Positions 33,743-46,588 are shown, counted from the first letter of the stretch. The stretch: DNA of 64,000 nucleotides from Staphylococcus microti (GCF_000934465.1 NZ_JXWY01000032.1:1-64000), one strand, 5' to 3'. Made by a program: numbers and translations. Notes: generated from the letters alone by a model not told the origin.

Positions 33743-34547
33743 TCAACTCTCTTTCGCTTGATTGTGCTATGAAAGCAAGCATCCGACCTGTTTGTCCACG
33801 TTCAACACGATATGAGAAAAAACGGTCCAATTCTTCAGATGTCGCATGCTTCGTCGTATCAATATTGGCTGCTGGTATGCCATAGTGTATACATAGTTCT
33901 GCATTCGCGCGCTTCAAATCAATGCCGTGGCGATTAGGTGCACGTGTTTCAATATAGTCAGTGGTGTTAATCGGGAGTTGTTGAAACTGACTGAGAATAT
34001 CATCATTTATTTCATATGAACTCGACGTAGCTGGTCCAATGACAACATGTAAATCTTGCAAGTCATACGGAAACTGCTTAATAAGTTCATGTACAATTTG
34101 TTGTACTGTCCCTCTCCAACCCGCATGTGCTAAACCGATAAAATGATGTTTCGGACTATAAAAGTAAATCGGCACACAATCTGCATAACACATCGTCAAC
34201 ATGGTATCACTATCATACGTATACATACCATCAATACCGTACAAGACATCGTTACTTAATGCGTCAATATTTTTCCCTCTATCGGCTGACGTAATCTCAA
34301 CAACGTTATGACCGTGCGTTTGGATAGGAAATACCCATTGCTCACGCGGTATCCCAATCTCATCCGCAAGTATTTGTTGATGTTGCGTAACATTTTCAGG
34401 CGCATCATCAATATAGCGTGCCATGTTAAACGCACCTTTCGGATACGGACTCTGTCCACCTTGTCGTGTCGTAAAGCCAATTGTAACGCCTTGCGTACGT
34501 GCCAGTTCATAGGATAAATGGTGTGCTCGTTGGACAAATACTTCCAT
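33726..34547 (-). CDS. PgeF/YlmD-like copper-oxidase-fold (YfiH family) protein
   Basis: The 273-residue protein belongs to the DUF152/YfiH family (peptidoglycan editing factor PgeF, also described as laccase-like or purine nucleoside phosphorylase). The metal site is visible as [13 protein letters not shown] with HAGWRG, plus an upstream histidine in [10 protein letters not shown]. The start at 34547 follows GAAGGGAG at eight bases. It leads the ylmDE-sepF-yggT run downstream of ftsZ. Confidence 0.92.
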   Translation of the reverse strand: MEVFVQRAHHLSYELARTQGVTIGFTTRQGGQSPYPKGAFNMARYIDDAPENVTQHQQILADEIGIPREQWVFPIQTHGHNVVEITSADRGKNIDALSNDVLYGIDGMYTYDSDTMLTMCYADCVPIYFYSPKHHFIGLAHAGWRGTVQQIVHELIKQFPYDLQDLHVVIGPATSSSYEINDDILSQFQQLPINTTDYIETRAPNRHGIDLKRANAELCIHYGIPAANIDTTKHATSEELDRFFSYRVERGQTGRMLAFIAQSSERELNEDVC

Positions 34548-34639
34548 CGCATACACTCCCTTCAATGTTGTAATAGGGCTAGACTACGAAAGTTTTTTGT
34601 AACATTGCGTTTTCTGTCCTATTCCCTGAAATACGAAAT

Positions 34640-34692
34640 GCTAGGACAATGAAGTAATGACATTTGCCCTAGCACTTTTGTTCGTAAGTTCA
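34640..34692 (-). other. Hairpin between ftsZ and ylmD
   Basis: GTGCTAGGGCA pairs with TGTCCTAGCA across about 20 bases. It lies in the 197-base gap and could be a weak terminator; no long T run follows. Confidence 0.5.
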
Positions 34693-34744
34693 TAGTAGGT
34701 TCCCAAATCAACGGGCAACCTTATATTTATCATAACGCTTCAGA

Positions 34745-35911
34745 TTAACGACGAGTTCTTCTTGAGCGTCTTTCTTCTCTGTTACGGATGAAGCTTGGAA
34801 TGTCATCATCAGCAGTTGTGTGCGCACGTCCGCTATCTGCTTCTTTATCTTGACTAGATGATGCCATACCGCCACCAAAGCTTGATTCTTTTGCAGGTGC
34901 TTGTGTTGCACTTGCACCAAAGCCTGAATGACCTTGTTTACGTGCTTGTGATGATGGCTTGTCTTCAAAACCAGTTGCGATAACTGTTACAACGATTTCA
35001 TCTTGTAATTCTGGGTTGATCACTGTACCGAAGATCATGTTAACATCTTCGTCAGCTGCATCTTGAACGATATCCGCTGCTTCTTGTGCTTCGAATAATG
35101 ATAAAGATTCGCCACCAGTGATGTTCATTAACACACCTTGTGCACCAACGATTGATGTTTCAAGTAATGGTGATGAAATAGCTTTTTTCGCAGCTTCAAC
35201 AGCACGGTTTTCGCCTGATGATACACCGATACCCATTAATGCTGAACCTTGGTTAGACATAATTGTTTTAACGTCAGCAAAGTCTAAGTTTACTTCACCA
35301 GATACAGCGATTAAGTCAGAAATACCTTGTACACCTTGACGTAATACGTTGTCAGCTTCTTTGAATGCTTCCATCATTGGTGTTGATTTGTCAACGATGT
35401 CTAATAAGCGATCGTTAGGAATAACGATTAATGTATCAACAGCCGCTTTCATAGATTCTACACCTGCAGCTGCTTGTGTTTGACGTTTACGCCCTTCAAA
35501 GCTAAATGGACGAGTGACAACACCTACAGTTAATGCGCCCATTTCTTTAGCGATTTTGGCTACAACTGGTGCTGCACCTGTACCAGTACCGCCACCCATA
35601 CCTGCTGTAACGAATACCATGTCTGCACCTTGAATTGCATCTTCAATTTGTTCACGTGATTCTTCAGCTGCTTTTTTACCAATCTCAGGGTTGGCACCTG
35701 CACCTAAACCACGTGTTAATTTTTCACCGATTTGGATTTTAGACTCAGCTTTTGATAAGTTCAAAGCTTGACCGTCTGTATTAATTGCAATAAATTCAAC
35801 GTTGTTCATACCGTGGTCGATCATACGGTTTACAGCGTTGTTACCGCCGCCACCGACACCGATAACTTTAAGTGTCGCCAAATGATTAAATCCTTGCTCA
35901 AATTCTAACAT
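34745..35911 (-). CDS. ftsZ: Cell division GTPase FtsZ
   Basis: FtsZ polymerises into the division ring. The 388-residue tubulin homologue has [13 protein letters not shown] near residue 20, the GTP-binding [16 protein letters not shown] near 105 and the T7 loop [11 protein letters not shown] near 206. A disordered Ser/Gln-rich linker follows (about 318-370), and the C-terminal peptide [14 protein letters not shown] binds FtsA and SepF. It is 29 bases downstream of ftsA. Confidence 0.99.
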   Translation of the reverse strand: MLEFEQGFNHLATLKVIGVGGGGNNAVNRMIDHGMNNVEFIAINTDGQALNLSKAESKIQIGEKLTRGLGAGANPEIGKKAAEESREQIEDAIQGADMVFVTAGMGGGTGTGAAPVVAKIAKEMGALTVGVVTRPFSFEGRKRQTQAAAGVESMKAAVDTLIVIPNDRLLDIVDKSTPMMEAFKEADNVLRQGVQGISDLIAVSGEVNLDFADVKTIMSNQGSALMGIGVSSGENRAVEAAKKAISSPLLETSIVGAQGVLMNITGGESLSLFEAQEAADIVQDAADEDVNMIFGTVINPELQDEIVVTVIATGFEDKPSSQARKQGHSGFGASATQAPAKESSFGGGMASSSQDKEADSGRAHTTADDDIPSFIRNREERRSRRTRR

Positions 35912-35940
35912 TTAATTTTCCTCCTAATCTTTGTAGCCAA

Positions 35941-37359
<1,419 letters not shown>

Positions 37360-37515
37360 TTACATTTTCACACTATTATAAGTTTACAATAACACTCTAC
37401 TAATGTGAACTATAAACCTATTTAATTTCTAACTTTTTTGTTCATTATTCCAGCGTTCATACGAACATCACACTTGTTTTGTTACATGACTGTGTTCAGC
37501 CATAACATACAAAGC

Positions 37516-38409
37516 TTAATTATTTTGTTGTTCGCCCTCTTTAATTTTGTTCAATGCTTTTTGCAATTCGTCTTTTGCTTCATCTTCTTGCTGTGTTTTC
37601 GTTTCAATCTGCTGTGAACTTGCTGAACCATTCGCATCATTTTTTAGATTTTCATACGGAATAAATGTTGCACCGACAGATAAATCAATAAAGCCTGATT
37701 TTTTTAAGTTCCCAGTTTCATCTTTTTCTAATGCTTGTGACATGCTCGGGTAGTATTTGAGTTTGCTCGCAATGGTTTTCGTATTACCTAATACTTCAAT
37801 ACCATCACGCATGTACAAACGAATCAAATGTGGCTGGTTCTTTTTAGGCTCATGCACAATTTCTGAAATTTGTGCTCTCGTTGTACGGCTCATCTTTTCT
37901 AACGCTTCAACAAGCTTCTGCTTTTCTGTACCTTTAAAGCCTTCAAGATAAGGTGCTTCGTTTGGCAATGTTTCGTTAAAATCTTTCAAAATGCGTCCAT
38001 TTTCGATAATCGGCACTTCTTTATCTTTCACAGTTGTAATGCCGACAATTTCATGTTCTTTAATTTCAACATGTAGCGAATTGAATAGCCCTTTATGAAT
38101 ATCCGCCTGCTTAATCAACGCATGTTTTTCGATACGTTTTTCTGCTGCACCACTATCATACGAATACACGCGTGTCTCTTTACCTACTTTCAATGCTTTT
38201 TCGATTTTGTCAGTAGCAACGTAATGATTCCCACTCACTGTCACTTGTTTCACAATACTAATCGGCGAATACATGTAGACGAGAATCAGCACGACTAATA
38301 GTAAGAGACTTCCAACAATACCGAGTTGTATACGACGCCTTTTTTTCAATTGGCGCATACGTTTTTCTTTAAGAAATGTATTATCAATTTTTGGGATTTC
38401 TTCTGTCAT
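37516..38409 (-). CDS. divIB: Division protein DivIB/FtsQ
   Basis: DivIB is a bitopic septal protein that forms a complex with FtsL and DivIC. The 297-residue protein has a basic cytoplasmic N-terminus of about 27 residues (KRMRQLKKRRRIQLG), one membrane helix (residues 28-47) and a POTRA domain (VKQVTVSGNHYVATDKIEKA...). A beta domain and a Gln/Glu-rich tail follow. S. aureus DivIB has about 439 residues with a long cytoplasmic region, so this form is much shorter. It lies 13 bases after murD. Confidence 0.94.
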   Translation of the reverse strand: MTEEIPKIDNTFLKEKRMRQLKKRRRIQLGIVGSLLLLVVLILVYMYSPISIVKQVTVSGNHYVATDKIEKALKVGKETRVYSYDSGAAEKRIEKHALIKQADIHKGLFNSLHVEIKEHEIVGITTVKDKEVPIIENGRILKDFNETLPNEAPYLEGFKGTEKQKLVEALEKMSRTTRAQISEIVHEPKKNQPHLIRLYMRDGIEVLGNTKTIASKLKYYPSMSQALEKDETGNLKKSGFIDLSVGATFIPYENLKNDANGSASSQQIETKTQQEDEAKDELQKALNKIKEGEQQNN

Positions 38410-38422
38410 TCAATCCACATCC

Positions 38423-39772
38423 TTAATGTGATGGCAAGTGACTGCGAAACGCTGAAATAAACATGTCACCACGTTGTTCAAATGTATCATATTGATCCCA
38501 ACTTGCACATGCTGGCGATAATAACACCACATCATTCGGTTCGATTACTTCTTGAATTTTGTTGACCGCATCAACAACGTCAATCGCTCGAATGACGAGT
38601 TTACCTTGGCTTTCTCCGAGCTTCACGAACTTTTCTTGTGTTTCACCAAATGCAACCATGACACGAACATTGTCCATATACGGTATTAAGTCATCGAAAC
38701 CATTGCCGCGGTCTAGCCCACCGCACAACCAGATAATCGGTTGTTTGAATGATTTCAAGGCAAATTGTGTTGCCAATGTGTTTGTTGCTTTTGAATCATT
38801 ATAATATTTATTCGTTTTATTGTTACCAATATATTGAAGACGATGTGAGATACCAGAGAATGTCGTCAGTGATTGCACGATTGCGCTCACTGAAACGCCT
38901 GCTAAAATCGCCGCCATGGTTGCTGCTAAAATATTTTCTAAGTTGTGCGTACCTGGTAATACAATATCATCTAAATGAATTAAATGAATACCCTTGTATA
39001 CGATATAATCATTTTCTACATAAATGCCGTCAACCGGATGCTCTGTTGAAAAGTATAAGATTTTCGCTTTAATCTGTGTTGGGTCGATTAGATGACGTTG
39101 TTGGTAATTAAAAATTAAATAATCGCTTTCTGTTTGATTTTTAAAAATCTGTTTTTTCGCCTCTTGATATTCTACCAATGACCCGTGATAGTCGATATGT
39201 GCTTCGTAAATATTCGTTATAATCGCAATGTGTGGACGATAATGTTCAATTCCTAGTAATTGGAATGATGACAATTCCGTCACTAAATATTCATCCGCAC
39301 GCACATCTTGTGCCACTTTTGAAGCAACATAACCAATATTACCAGCTAGATGACCTGTTTCACGACTTTTATTAAACATGTCGCCAAGTAAAGATGTCAC
39401 AGTTGTTTTACCATTTGTACCTGTAATCCCGATAATAGGTGCTTCAGAAATTAAATAACTAAGCTCCACTTCAGTCAGAATTTTTAACCCTTTGGCTTGG
39501 GCTTCTTGTAACAATGGTACGCTATATGGAATACCCGGATTTTTCACGATGACTGGACTTTCATCTAACAATGCAATCGGATGTGACCCACTGACAACAT
39601 TGATGCCCAATGACTCAAGATCTTTTGTATGTGGGTCCTGCGATAAGTCTTTGCCATCATTGACTGTCACATCTGCACCTAAGCGATGCAACAATTTAGC
39701 GGCTTCATAACCACTTTTCGCCATGCCGAGCACGAGTACCTTTTTTCCTTTTAAACCTGTATAGTTTATCAA
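38423..39772 (-). CDS. murD: UDP-N-acetylmuramoylalanine-D-glutamate ligase
   Basis: MurD adds D-glutamate to UDP-MurNAc-L-Ala. The 449-residue protein has the ATP motif [16 protein letters not shown] near residue 116. The Mur-ligase residues [21 protein letters not shown] and the C-terminal YYNDSKATN and [12 protein letters not shown] follow. Its ATG directly follows the mraY stop. Confidence 0.98.
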   Translation of the reverse strand: MINYTGLKGKKVLVLGMAKSGYEAAKLLHRLGADVTVNDGKDLSQDPHTKDLESLGINVVSGSHPIALLDESPVIVKNPGIPYSVPLLQEAQAKGLKILTEVELSYLISEAPIIGITGTNGKTTVTSLLGDMFNKSRETGHLAGNIGYVASKVAQDVRADEYLVTELSSFQLLGIEHYRPHIAIITNIYEAHIDYHGSLVEYQEAKKQIFKNQTESDYLIFNYQQRHLIDPTQIKAKILYFSTEHPVDGIYVENDYIVYKGIHLIHLDDIVLPGTHNLENILAATMAAILAGVSVSAIVQSLTTFSGISHRLQYIGNNKTNKYYNDSKATNTLATQFALKSFKQPIIWLCGGLDRGNGFDDLIPYMDNVRVMVAFGETQEKFVKLGESQGKLVIRAIDVVDAVNKIQEVIEPNDVVLLSPACASWDQYDTFEQRGDMFISAFRSHLPSH

Positions 39773-40738
39773 TTAGCTCACTCCAATCCACAAGCCGATA
39801 AGACCTGTAATTAACCCAACTGACCAAAATACTGTTACAACTTTCCATTCACTCCAACCAACAAGTTCAAAGTGATGGTGTAATGGACTCATTTTGAACA
39901 CACGTTTACCTGTCAATTTAAATGATGTAACCTGAATCATCACTGACAACGTTTCAATCACAAATACGAGCCCGATAAATAATAAAGATAACTCTTGATT
40001 TAACATAATAGATACGGTCGCAAAAATACCACCGAGTGCTAAGCTTCCTGTATCGCCCATAAAGACTTTTGCAGGGTTAATGTTATATGGTAAGAAACCA
40101 GCAAGTGCTGCCACCATAATAATACAGAATAAACCGATAGCAGGTTGCGCTAACACAAAACTCATAATCGCATACATCGTAAAACCAATAATAGATAGAC
40201 CTGTTGCCAAACCATCTAAACCATCTGTTAGGTTAACCGCATTAGAAAAACCGACTTGCCAAAATACAATAAAGATGACATACGCAAATGATAACGGTAT
40301 TGATACATCTGTAAACGGTAAATTAATGCTTGTTGAGAAATCAAACGCATTGAAACCTTTTGCGACAATAAAGAAAACGACAGCAATGGCAATTTGCGCT
40401 AAAAACTTCTGCTTACTCGTTAAACCTTGGTTATTCTTCTTAACAACAATAATATAATCATCAATAAAACCAATCAAACCAAACCCAATTGTTACAAAGA
40501 GCAATAATAATAACGGACTTGCCGGTTCAACAAAAATACTTGCGATAATCGTTGTAACAATTGCACCAATCAAAAATGTCAAACCGCCCATTGTTGGTGT
40601 TCCAGTTTTTTTCATATGGCTTTGTGGTCCTTCTTCACGAATACTTTGTCCAAACTTCATTCGCTTCAAAGTTGGAATTAAAATTGGTACTAATACTGCT
40701 GTAATAATAAATGCGATAACTGCACTAATGATTCCCAT
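39773..40738 (-). CDS. mraY: Phospho-N-acetylmuramoyl-pentapeptide transferase
   Basis: MraY transfers phospho-MurNAc-pentapeptide to undecaprenyl phosphate to form lipid I. The 321-residue membrane protein has about ten helices. It shows the catalytic aspartates in IGFIDDYIIV, the NLTDGLDGLATG motif and the HHH motif PLHHHFELVGW. It lies between pbp1 and murD in the standard order. Confidence 0.98.
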   Translation of the reverse strand: MGIISAVIAFIITAVLVPILIPTLKRMKFGQSIREEGPQSHMKKTGTPTMGGLTFLIGAIVTTIIASIFVEPASPLLLLLFVTIGFGLIGFIDDYIIVVKKNNQGLTSKQKFLAQIAIAVVFFIVAKGFNAFDFSTSINLPFTDVSIPLSFAYVIFIVFWQVGFSNAVNLTDGLDGLATGLSIIGFTMYAIMSFVLAQPAIGLFCIIMVAALAGFLPYNINPAKVFMGDTGSLALGGIFATVSIMLNQELSLLFIGLVFVIETLSVMIQVTSFKLTGKRVFKMSPLHHHFELVGWSEWKVVTVFWSVGLITGLIGLWIGVS

Positions 40739-40898
40739 GATAGTCTCCTTTAAATTTTGTCCTAATATTTAAGATTCCTATTGATACGTATAGAGAAAGG
40801 AACAAGTGCTAGGTACGAAGAGATGCGTGCAACGAAATGTGCCTTCGTTCCCACTCTCCAACGCAGCTATGCTGAAACATGTTCCTCCTCCATATCAT

Positions 40899-43049
40899 TT
40901 ACTCTGGCTCTTCAGATTTCAATTCGACTTCTATCGTTGTTTTCTTATCTATTGGTGATTGGTAACCTAGAGATTGTGATGACACAAATCCGCTACCTTT
41001 CACTTTCACTTTCACACCTGTCAATGATTCAAATGCGACGAGATCATCACGTGTCCATCCTGTCATGTTTGGCATTGTTAAGTCACCATTCGTCAACAAC
41101 AATACATTACTATGTGGTAATAAACGCGTGCTTGATGTTGGACTTTGGCTGACAACTTTCTCTCCTTGTCCAATCACAACTGGGTTCAATGACTTATCGG
41201 TCAATGCTTGTTCCGCTTTTTCAACCGTTTTTTCTGTGACATCTGGTACTTTGTTAATCGTCACTTTCTCATTGATTTCATCATCGCCAACATTTAAATA
41301 TTGCAACGTATTTTTCATAATTGGTATAAATGCGCGACTAACACCCATTTCATATGCTTCTTGATCTCGTTTTTGTGCTAAACTCATGCCCGCATACACA
41401 ACAACACGTGGATTTTTGCTTGGTGCATGACCGATAAAACTTGAAAAGTACGGGTTAGGTCCTTGCACATAACCACCATTTTCTGGGTCGGCGACTTGTG
41501 CAGTCCCGGTCTTACCTGCAATACGGTAACCTTCAACTTTGTAGTGGCTCGCGTGACTTTTTTTACTGTTAACGACTTTATCAAGTTCCTCAGATACCTT
41601 TTTCGCTGTTTCAGGCGTAATCGGTTTGCCTGCTACTTCACGTTTTCCTTTGTAGAACGTTTCATCTGATACAGGATTCATTACAGATTCTACAAAATAT
41701 GGACGAATCATTTCTCCTTTATTGAAAAACGCAGACTGTGCTTGAAGCATTTGTGCCGGTGTAACGGTCGTTGACTGACCGAACGAACTTGTTTTTTGCA
41801 TCAGTTCATTTTCCCATGCGATGTTACCACTTTGTTCGCCATCAAACAAACTGCCTGTGGACTCGCCAAACCCGAATTTTTCATACCACGACTGCATCTT
41901 GTCCGCACCGACCATATCCTGTAATTTCATCATTAACGTGTTGGAAGAATACGTAAAACCGAGGCTCATCGGAATTTCGCCCCACCCTTTTTTATTCCAG
42001 TCGTAAATGCGTGAACCTTGAATGTCACGGTAGCCTGATTCGTATTTCTCGTTTGGTTTGAACGCCCCTTCTTGAATCGCCGCTGCCAATCCAAACGTCT
42101 TAAACGTAGACCCTGGCTCGTATAAGTTTTGATACAAGTCATTCGCCCACTTCTTACCAAAGTCTTTACCCGTTTCAGGATTAAATGTTGGACGTTGACT
42201 GTATGCTAAGATTTCGCCTGTTTTTGCATCCATTACAACCGCAAACAAGTCCTTTGGTTCATAGCGCTCAACCATTTTGTCTAACGCTTCTTCGACAAAC
42301 ACTTGGATGTTGGCATCAATTGTTAAATGGACGTCATCACCACGTTTTGGTGCGACTTCATTTTTAGAATTGGGAATGATATACCCCCAAATATCTCTCG
42401 TATATGAAGCGTGCCCTTTTTCACCTGACAGGTAGCTATCGAATATTTTTTCGACACCGAGTGCCCCTTTTAATTCTCCTGTGTCAGGGTCTTTTTGCGC
42501 CATACCAATTAAGTGAGAGGCAAAATTACCGTTCGGATAGAAACGTTGCACTTCAGGATACATCGCAATGCCAGGAAGTTTCATTTTCTCAATTTTTTCT
42601 TTGTCATGATATGTTAAATTTTGACCGGCTTTTCCAAATTCAACTTGGAAAGCTTTTTTCATGTTTAGACGTTTTTCAATGTCTTTTTCGGACATATCAA
42701 TGACTTTCGCTAATTGTTTCGCTGTTTTCTTTTTATCAACGACGTGCCGTGGCTCTTTCGAATCTTCACTTGCACGTTTATCAATAACCGCTGCTAAACG
42801 AAAACGATCGACATCTTCGGCAAGTACTTTACCATTGCGATCGTATATTTTTCCGCGTTCTGCCGACTGATCTAACTGTGACAAATATTTCTGATTGGCA
42901 CGCATAATTAAATTTTCGCCAGAAGACTGGCCAGATAACATGACATAACCATACCTTAAAACCAATGAAAAAAAGAGCAGCCCAATAAAACCAATCAGGA
43001 GGACTGCTCCTAGTTTATTTTTTTTAATTTTAATTTTTCGTTTCGCCAT
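40899..43049 (-). CDS. pbpA: Penicillin-binding protein 1 (class B transpeptidase)
   Basis: PBP1 cross-links septal peptidoglycan and is essential in staphylococci. The 716-residue protein has an N-terminal anchor (residues 13-35), a dimerisation domain, and the transpeptidase with STFK in YEPGSTFKTFGLA near residue 314, SSN in FTYSSNTLMM and KTG in RIAGKTGTAQV. Two PASTA domains follow (NKVPDVTEKTVEKAEQAL; LTMPNMTGWTRDDLVAF). It overlaps ftsL by 20 bases. A 160-base gap before mraY carries no visible gene. Confidence 0.97.
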   Translation of the reverse strand: MAKRKIKIKKNKLGAVLLIGFIGLLFFSLVLRYGYVMLSGQSSGENLIMRANQKYLSQLDQSAERGKIYDRNGKVLAEDVDRFRLAAVIDKRASEDSKEPRHVVDKKKTAKQLAKVIDMSEKDIEKRLNMKKAFQVEFGKAGQNLTYHDKEKIEKMKLPGIAMYPEVQRFYPNGNFASHLIGMAQKDPDTGELKGALGVEKIFDSYLSGEKGHASYTRDIWGYIIPNSKNEVAPKRGDDVHLTIDANIQVFVEEALDKMVERYEPKDLFAVVMDAKTGEILAYSQRPTFNPETGKDFGKKWANDLYQNLYEPGSTFKTFGLAAAIQEGAFKPNEKYESGYRDIQGSRIYDWNKKGWGEIPMSLGFTYSSNTLMMKLQDMVGADKMQSWYEKFGFGESTGSLFDGEQSGNIAWENELMQKTSSFGQSTTVTPAQMLQAQSAFFNKGEMIRPYFVESVMNPVSDETFYKGKREVAGKPITPETAKKVSEELDKVVNSKKSHASHYKVEGYRIAGKTGTAQVADPENGGYVQGPNPYFSSFIGHAPSKNPRVVVYAGMSLAQKRDQEAYEMGVSRAFIPIMKNTLQYLNVGDDEINEKVTINKVPDVTEKTVEKAEQALTDKSLNPVVIGQGEKVVSQSPTSSTRLLPHSNVLLLTNGDLTMPNMTGWTRDDLVAFESLTGVKVKVKGSGFVSSQSLGYQSPIDKKTTIEVELKSEEPE

Positions 43050-43425
43050 CTTTACGCACTACCTTTACATTCTCGTTCTGTAGACTCATGCCTTGCTTTT
43101 GAGCTTTGTCATAGATACGTTCATATGAAGCATTCTTCATTGTTTCAGATTTTAATGCGCTATTTTGACTAGATTGTTGTTCGATTTTTTGTTCCAAATC
43201 TGCAATTTTTCCACGTGTATCATACGCGTCCATTTTTAGTGACAACATATAAATACTGATTGCAGCAATAATTGCAACTAACGATATGTATAGAAGCTTT
43301 TCAAAACGAGTAAACTTTACAACGACTTGCTTCTTTACAGTCTTTTGTTTTGGTGCCGCATTCGGGACGCTTTGCGGCTCTGCCATTTGCTGTTGGTACG
43401 GTTCATAAATTCTTTCTACAGCCAT
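43030..43425 (-). CDS. ftsL: Cell division protein FtsL
   Basis: FtsL is a short bitopic protein of the divisome. The 131-residue product has a cytoplasmic N-terminus of about 43 residues, a membrane helix (LLYISLVAIIAAISIYMLSL) and an extracellular coiled coil (IADLEQKIEQQSSQNSALKSE). Position between rsmH and pbp1 confirms the call, since the family is poorly conserved. Confidence 0.93.
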   Translation of the reverse strand: MAVERIYEPYQQQMAEPQSVPNAAPKQKTVKKQVVVKFTRFEKLLYISLVAIIAAISIYMLSLKMDAYDTRGKIADLEQKIEQQSSQNSALKSETMKNASYERIYDKAQKQGMSLQNENVKVVRKDGETKN

Positions 43426-43444
43426 AATTATCTCACTAGCTCCT

Positions 43445-44380
43445 TTACTTTAATATTTCTGCGACTCGAAGTTTTGCACTTCTTGCACGATTGTTATCTT
43501 CTAAATCCGAATCACTCGCCACAATTGGTTTGCGATTGACACGTTTCAACTTAGGTGTGTATGCCTCTGGAACGACTGGTAAGCCTCTCGGTACGTCAGG
43601 TCCTTTCTCATACTCTTGAAACATCTGCTTACATAAGCGATCTTCTAAAGAATGGAAAGTAATGACTGAAATGCGTCCGCCGACTTTCACACGTTCGATA
43701 GCTTGTTCTAATGCATCTTCAAATGCAGCCAATTCATCATTTACTGCAATGCGAATCGCTTGGAATACACGTTTCGCCGGATGACCGCCTTTGCGTCGTG
43801 CTTTAGCCGGGATACCCTCTTTAATACATTCCACAAGCTCTAAAGTTGTCGTGATAGGTTGTGTTTCGCGTCTTGCTTCAATTTTACGTGCAATTTGTTT
43901 TGAGAACTTCTCTTCACCGTATCGGAAAAAGATTTTAACCAAATCTTCGTATGACCACTCATTAACGACTTCATACGCTGATAACGCTTGTGTCTGATCC
44001 ATTCTCATATCAAGTTTCGCATCGTGATGATAACTAAAGCCTCGTTCAGGCACATCAAGTTGTGGACTTGAAACGCCTAAATCATACAAAATACCATCAA
44101 CCTTTTCGATTCCTAAATCATCCAAAATTTGATTTAAGTGTCTAAAATTACTATGTACAAAAGTGACTTTATGCAAGTCATCTTGTAGCTTTTCTTTCGC
44201 ATGTTCAATCGCCGTTGTATCCTGATCAATCGCAATCAATCGCCCTTGATCAGACAGCTGACTGAGAAGGTATTGCGCATGTCCAGCACCACCAAGCGTA
44301 CAATCGACGTAGACACCGTCTTCTTTGATATTCAGTTGATCGACTGTCTCTCGTAGTAAAACACTTATATGATGAAACAC
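43445..44380 (-). CDS. rsmH: 16S rRNA (cytosine-1402-N4) methyltransferase
   Basis: RsmH methylates C1402 in the ribosomal decoding site using S-adenosylmethionine. The 311-residue protein has the SAM motif [15 protein letters not shown] near residue 25 and the [15 protein letters not shown] segment near 103. The C-terminal [14 protein letters not shown] is typical. It lies between mraZ (18 bases upstream) and ftsL. Confidence 0.98.
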   Translation of the reverse strand: MFHHISVLLRETVDQLNIKEDGVYVDCTLGGAGHAQYLLSQLSDQGRLIAIDQDTTAIEHAKEKLQDDLHKVTFVHSNFRHLNQILDDLGIEKVDGILYDLGVSSPQLDVPERGFSYHHDAKLDMRMDQTQALSAYEVVNEWSYEDLVKIFFRYGEEKFSKQIARKIEARRETQPITTTLELVECIKEGIPAKARRKGGHPAKRVFQAIRIAVNDELAAFEDALEQAIERVKVGGRISVITFHSLEDRLCKQMFQEYEKGPDVPRGLPVVPEAYTPKLKRVNRKPIVASDSDLEDNNRARSAKLRVAEILK

Positions 44381-44398
44381 GCCAAAACCTCCGATATA

Positions 44399-44830
44399 TT
44401 AAAAATCAAAATCAATTAAATCTTCTGCAATTGCTTCAAAGTTCTCTTCAGATTCATCGTAAAAATCATTCCATGTCGCACGATCCCAAATCTCAATACG
44501 GTTTGAAACACCGATAACGGTACATTCTTTATCGAGATTCGCATATTCACGCAACTTTGCCGGAATATTTATACGTCCTTGCTTGTCAATTTCCACTTCA
44601 ATGGCACCGGAGAAGAACATACGCATAAATTTACGCGCATCACGTTTAGTCATAGGTAAGGTTTTCATTTTGTCTTCTATCGTTTGCCATTCCTCAAGTG
44701 TATAACCGAACAAACATTTATCAAGGCCTCGTGTGATAATGAAACGTTCATTTAAGTCATAACGAAACTTAGACGGAACAATCATACGCCCTTTTGCATC
44801 AAGCTTATTTTCATATTCGCCCATGAACAT
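44399..44830 (-). CDS. mraZ: Transcriptional regulator MraZ
   Basis: MraZ is a DNA-binding protein of the AbrB/MazE fold that controls its own division and wall operon. The 143-residue product has two repeats of the fold, each with the DxKGR-type motif ([16 protein letters not shown] and [14 protein letters not shown]). It heads the cluster, and the promoter should lie in the 44831-44920 gap. Confidence 0.97.
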   Translation of the reverse strand: MFMGEYENKLDAKGRMIVPSKFRYDLNERFIITRGLDKCLFGYTLEEWQTIEDKMKTLPMTKRDARKFMRMFFSGAIEVEIDKQGRINIPAKLREYANLDKECTVIGVSNRIEIWDRATWNDFYDESEENFEAIAEDLIDFDF

Positions 44831-44921
44831 TTCTTCTCACCTCACCTTATTTATAATTTACCACATCTCACCACTATCCTCCACTAATTCTGTAAAAATC
44901 ATCAAATTTTATCTAAAAAAT

Positions 44922-44959
44922 AAAAAAAGAGGATCATCCGCATATAGCGAATCATCCTC
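44922..44959 (-). terminator. Terminator of bshC
   Basis: GAGGATGAT pairs with ATGATCCTC on the minus strand across a short CG-closed loop and is followed by seven T. It separates bshC from the division cluster. Confidence 0.88.
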
Positions 44960-44974
44960 AAAAGCTTGATATAT

Positions 44975-46588
44975 CTATAGTTTCACGATTATTTGATCAA
45001 AAGTGTAGCGAAGTGGAGGGAAAGTGGTGGACGCATACATATCCAGCCCATTTTCATTCAATAATTGCAGTGGATTCCACACACGTTCTTGTAAGCCACC
45101 CATTGGATGCAACGTCTCTCCCAGAACTTTAAAATGGCGCATACTAATCGCATTCTCACGTGCAATATTATTTAAATAGCGATTTTTCAAATAGCTGTAT
45201 TGATACATTTGAATGCCATGATTTTTCTTCAATAAGTTACGGTTATCTTCTGTATCTGACATTTCTTCTGTTAACGTCTCATAAAAGGCTTGTTGTTTGT
45301 GTAACATTTCTTCAATTTGTTCAAGTACAACATCAGACGCTTGTGCACGAACGAAACGTTGACGCGCTGAATCCACACCAGACACCATCACTTCTTCTAG
45401 TGTTAATTCATATTGATTTAGCAACTTCTCAGTTTGTGCCGATACATACGTAATACGCATACGTGGCAAGACGATTGGCATTTGTACATCAAACAGCTTG
45501 AAAACATCTCGTAACTCTGCCCAGTATTTAATCTCACTTGGGCCGCCAATAAAAGCAACCGTATTAAACACCCATTCTTGCATTAATGGACGTGTTACAA
45601 CGTTATTTGAAAAACGTTCCGGTTCCGCTTCAACGAGCGACAACAATTCCGTTTCCGTATACGTACGTCCACTTTTACTCAACTTAAATACACCATTCTC
45701 GAAAGTGAGTAGTTGGCGTTGCCCCTCTTCATGCAAGAATAAATGCACATTCGTGTCCGTTTGAATCATCTGTGCTAGTCCCGCTTCAGTCGTTTGACGT
45801 TGTACATCACGAAATGCATGATCCACATCGTTATGACGTTGAATTAACTGTTCAAATAACGGTTTTTCCAACTTTCTCAGTGACGCGTGCTGAGCATCAA
45901 TCAGTAAAATACCTTGCGCACCAAAACAACGTTGGACTATATGTTTAAAACAATCTACCCAAGTTTCTGACTGTTCAATGATACGTTCCACTTCATCAAA
46001 TAAAGTTTTAGAATGTGGTGTTTCAGGTAATGACGCAAAAAACTGCGCCAATACATCGCGTAGCGCTTCTTTATCCGGCGTATAACGTGAAACCGTTGTT
46101 TCCGGCGGCGTCATCGTATGGTATTTCACTTTATTCAGTTGACCTACACGCTGATTCATTGCGTATGTATGGTTCACTTCATCAAAGTCATGGTCTTCTC
46201 CTGCAATCCAAAACACCGGCACAACAGGTTGATTATATTCAGCAGACAACGCATCCGCCTTTGTTAAAATGGATAAAATTTTATGAAACGTATACAGCGG
46301 CCCTGTAAACAATCCAGCTTGTTGCCCACCAATCACGACTTTAGCCCCTTCTGATAAGGCTTTAATATTCTCTTTTTGGGTGTCTGTGAGCATTAAATCT
46401 GACATATAATCACGAATCACATCGGCAACAACTGCCTCTCTCCCATTGTTCTGATGCGCCATACGTCGGTCATAGCTTTCAGTTTGATTAGGATCATAGG
46501 TATAAAATTGTAAAATTTGCGCATTATGATTCGTGTAGTCTTTAATAAACGAATCCGACTCATTCATCGTGATATTTAAACACTCCAT
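44975..46588 (-). CDS. bshC: Putative cysteine ligase BshC (bacillithiol synthesis)
   Basis: BshC adds cysteine to glucosaminyl-malate, the last step of bacillithiol synthesis. The 537-residue protein has the family motifs VVIGGQQAGLFTGPLYTFHK, VPVFWIAGEDHDFDEVNH and VAFIGGPSEIKYWAELRDVF. The start at 46588 was chosen because AAGGAG is eight bases upstream; an ATG two codons earlier is too close. It is monocistronic and diverges from the acetyltransferase gene, as in other staphylococci. Confidence 0.95.
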   Translation of the reverse strand: MECLNITMNESDSFIKDYTNHNAQILQFYTYDPNQTESYDRRMAHQNNGREAVVADVIRDYMSDLMLTDTQKENIKALSEGAKVVIGGQQAGLFTGPLYTFHKILSILTKADALSAEYNQPVVPVFWIAGEDHDFDEVNHTYAMNQRVGQLNKVKYHTMTPPETTVSRYTPDKEALRDVLAQFFASLPETPHSKTLFDEVERIIEQSETWVDCFKHIVQRCFGAQGILLIDAQHASLRKLEKPLFEQLIQRHNDVDHAFRDVQRQTTEAGLAQMIQTDTNVHLFLHEEGQRQLLTFENGVFKLSKSGRTYTETELLSLVEAEPERFSNNVVTRPLMQEWVFNTVAFIGGPSEIKYWAELRDVFKLFDVQMPIVLPRMRITYVSAQTEKLLNQYELTLEEVMVSGVDSARQRFVRAQASDVVLEQIEEMLHKQQAFYETLTEEMSDTEDNRNLLKKNHGIQMYQYSYLKNRYLNNIARENAISMRHFKVLGETLHPMGGLQERVWNPLQLLNENGLDMYASTTFPPLRYTFDQIIVKL

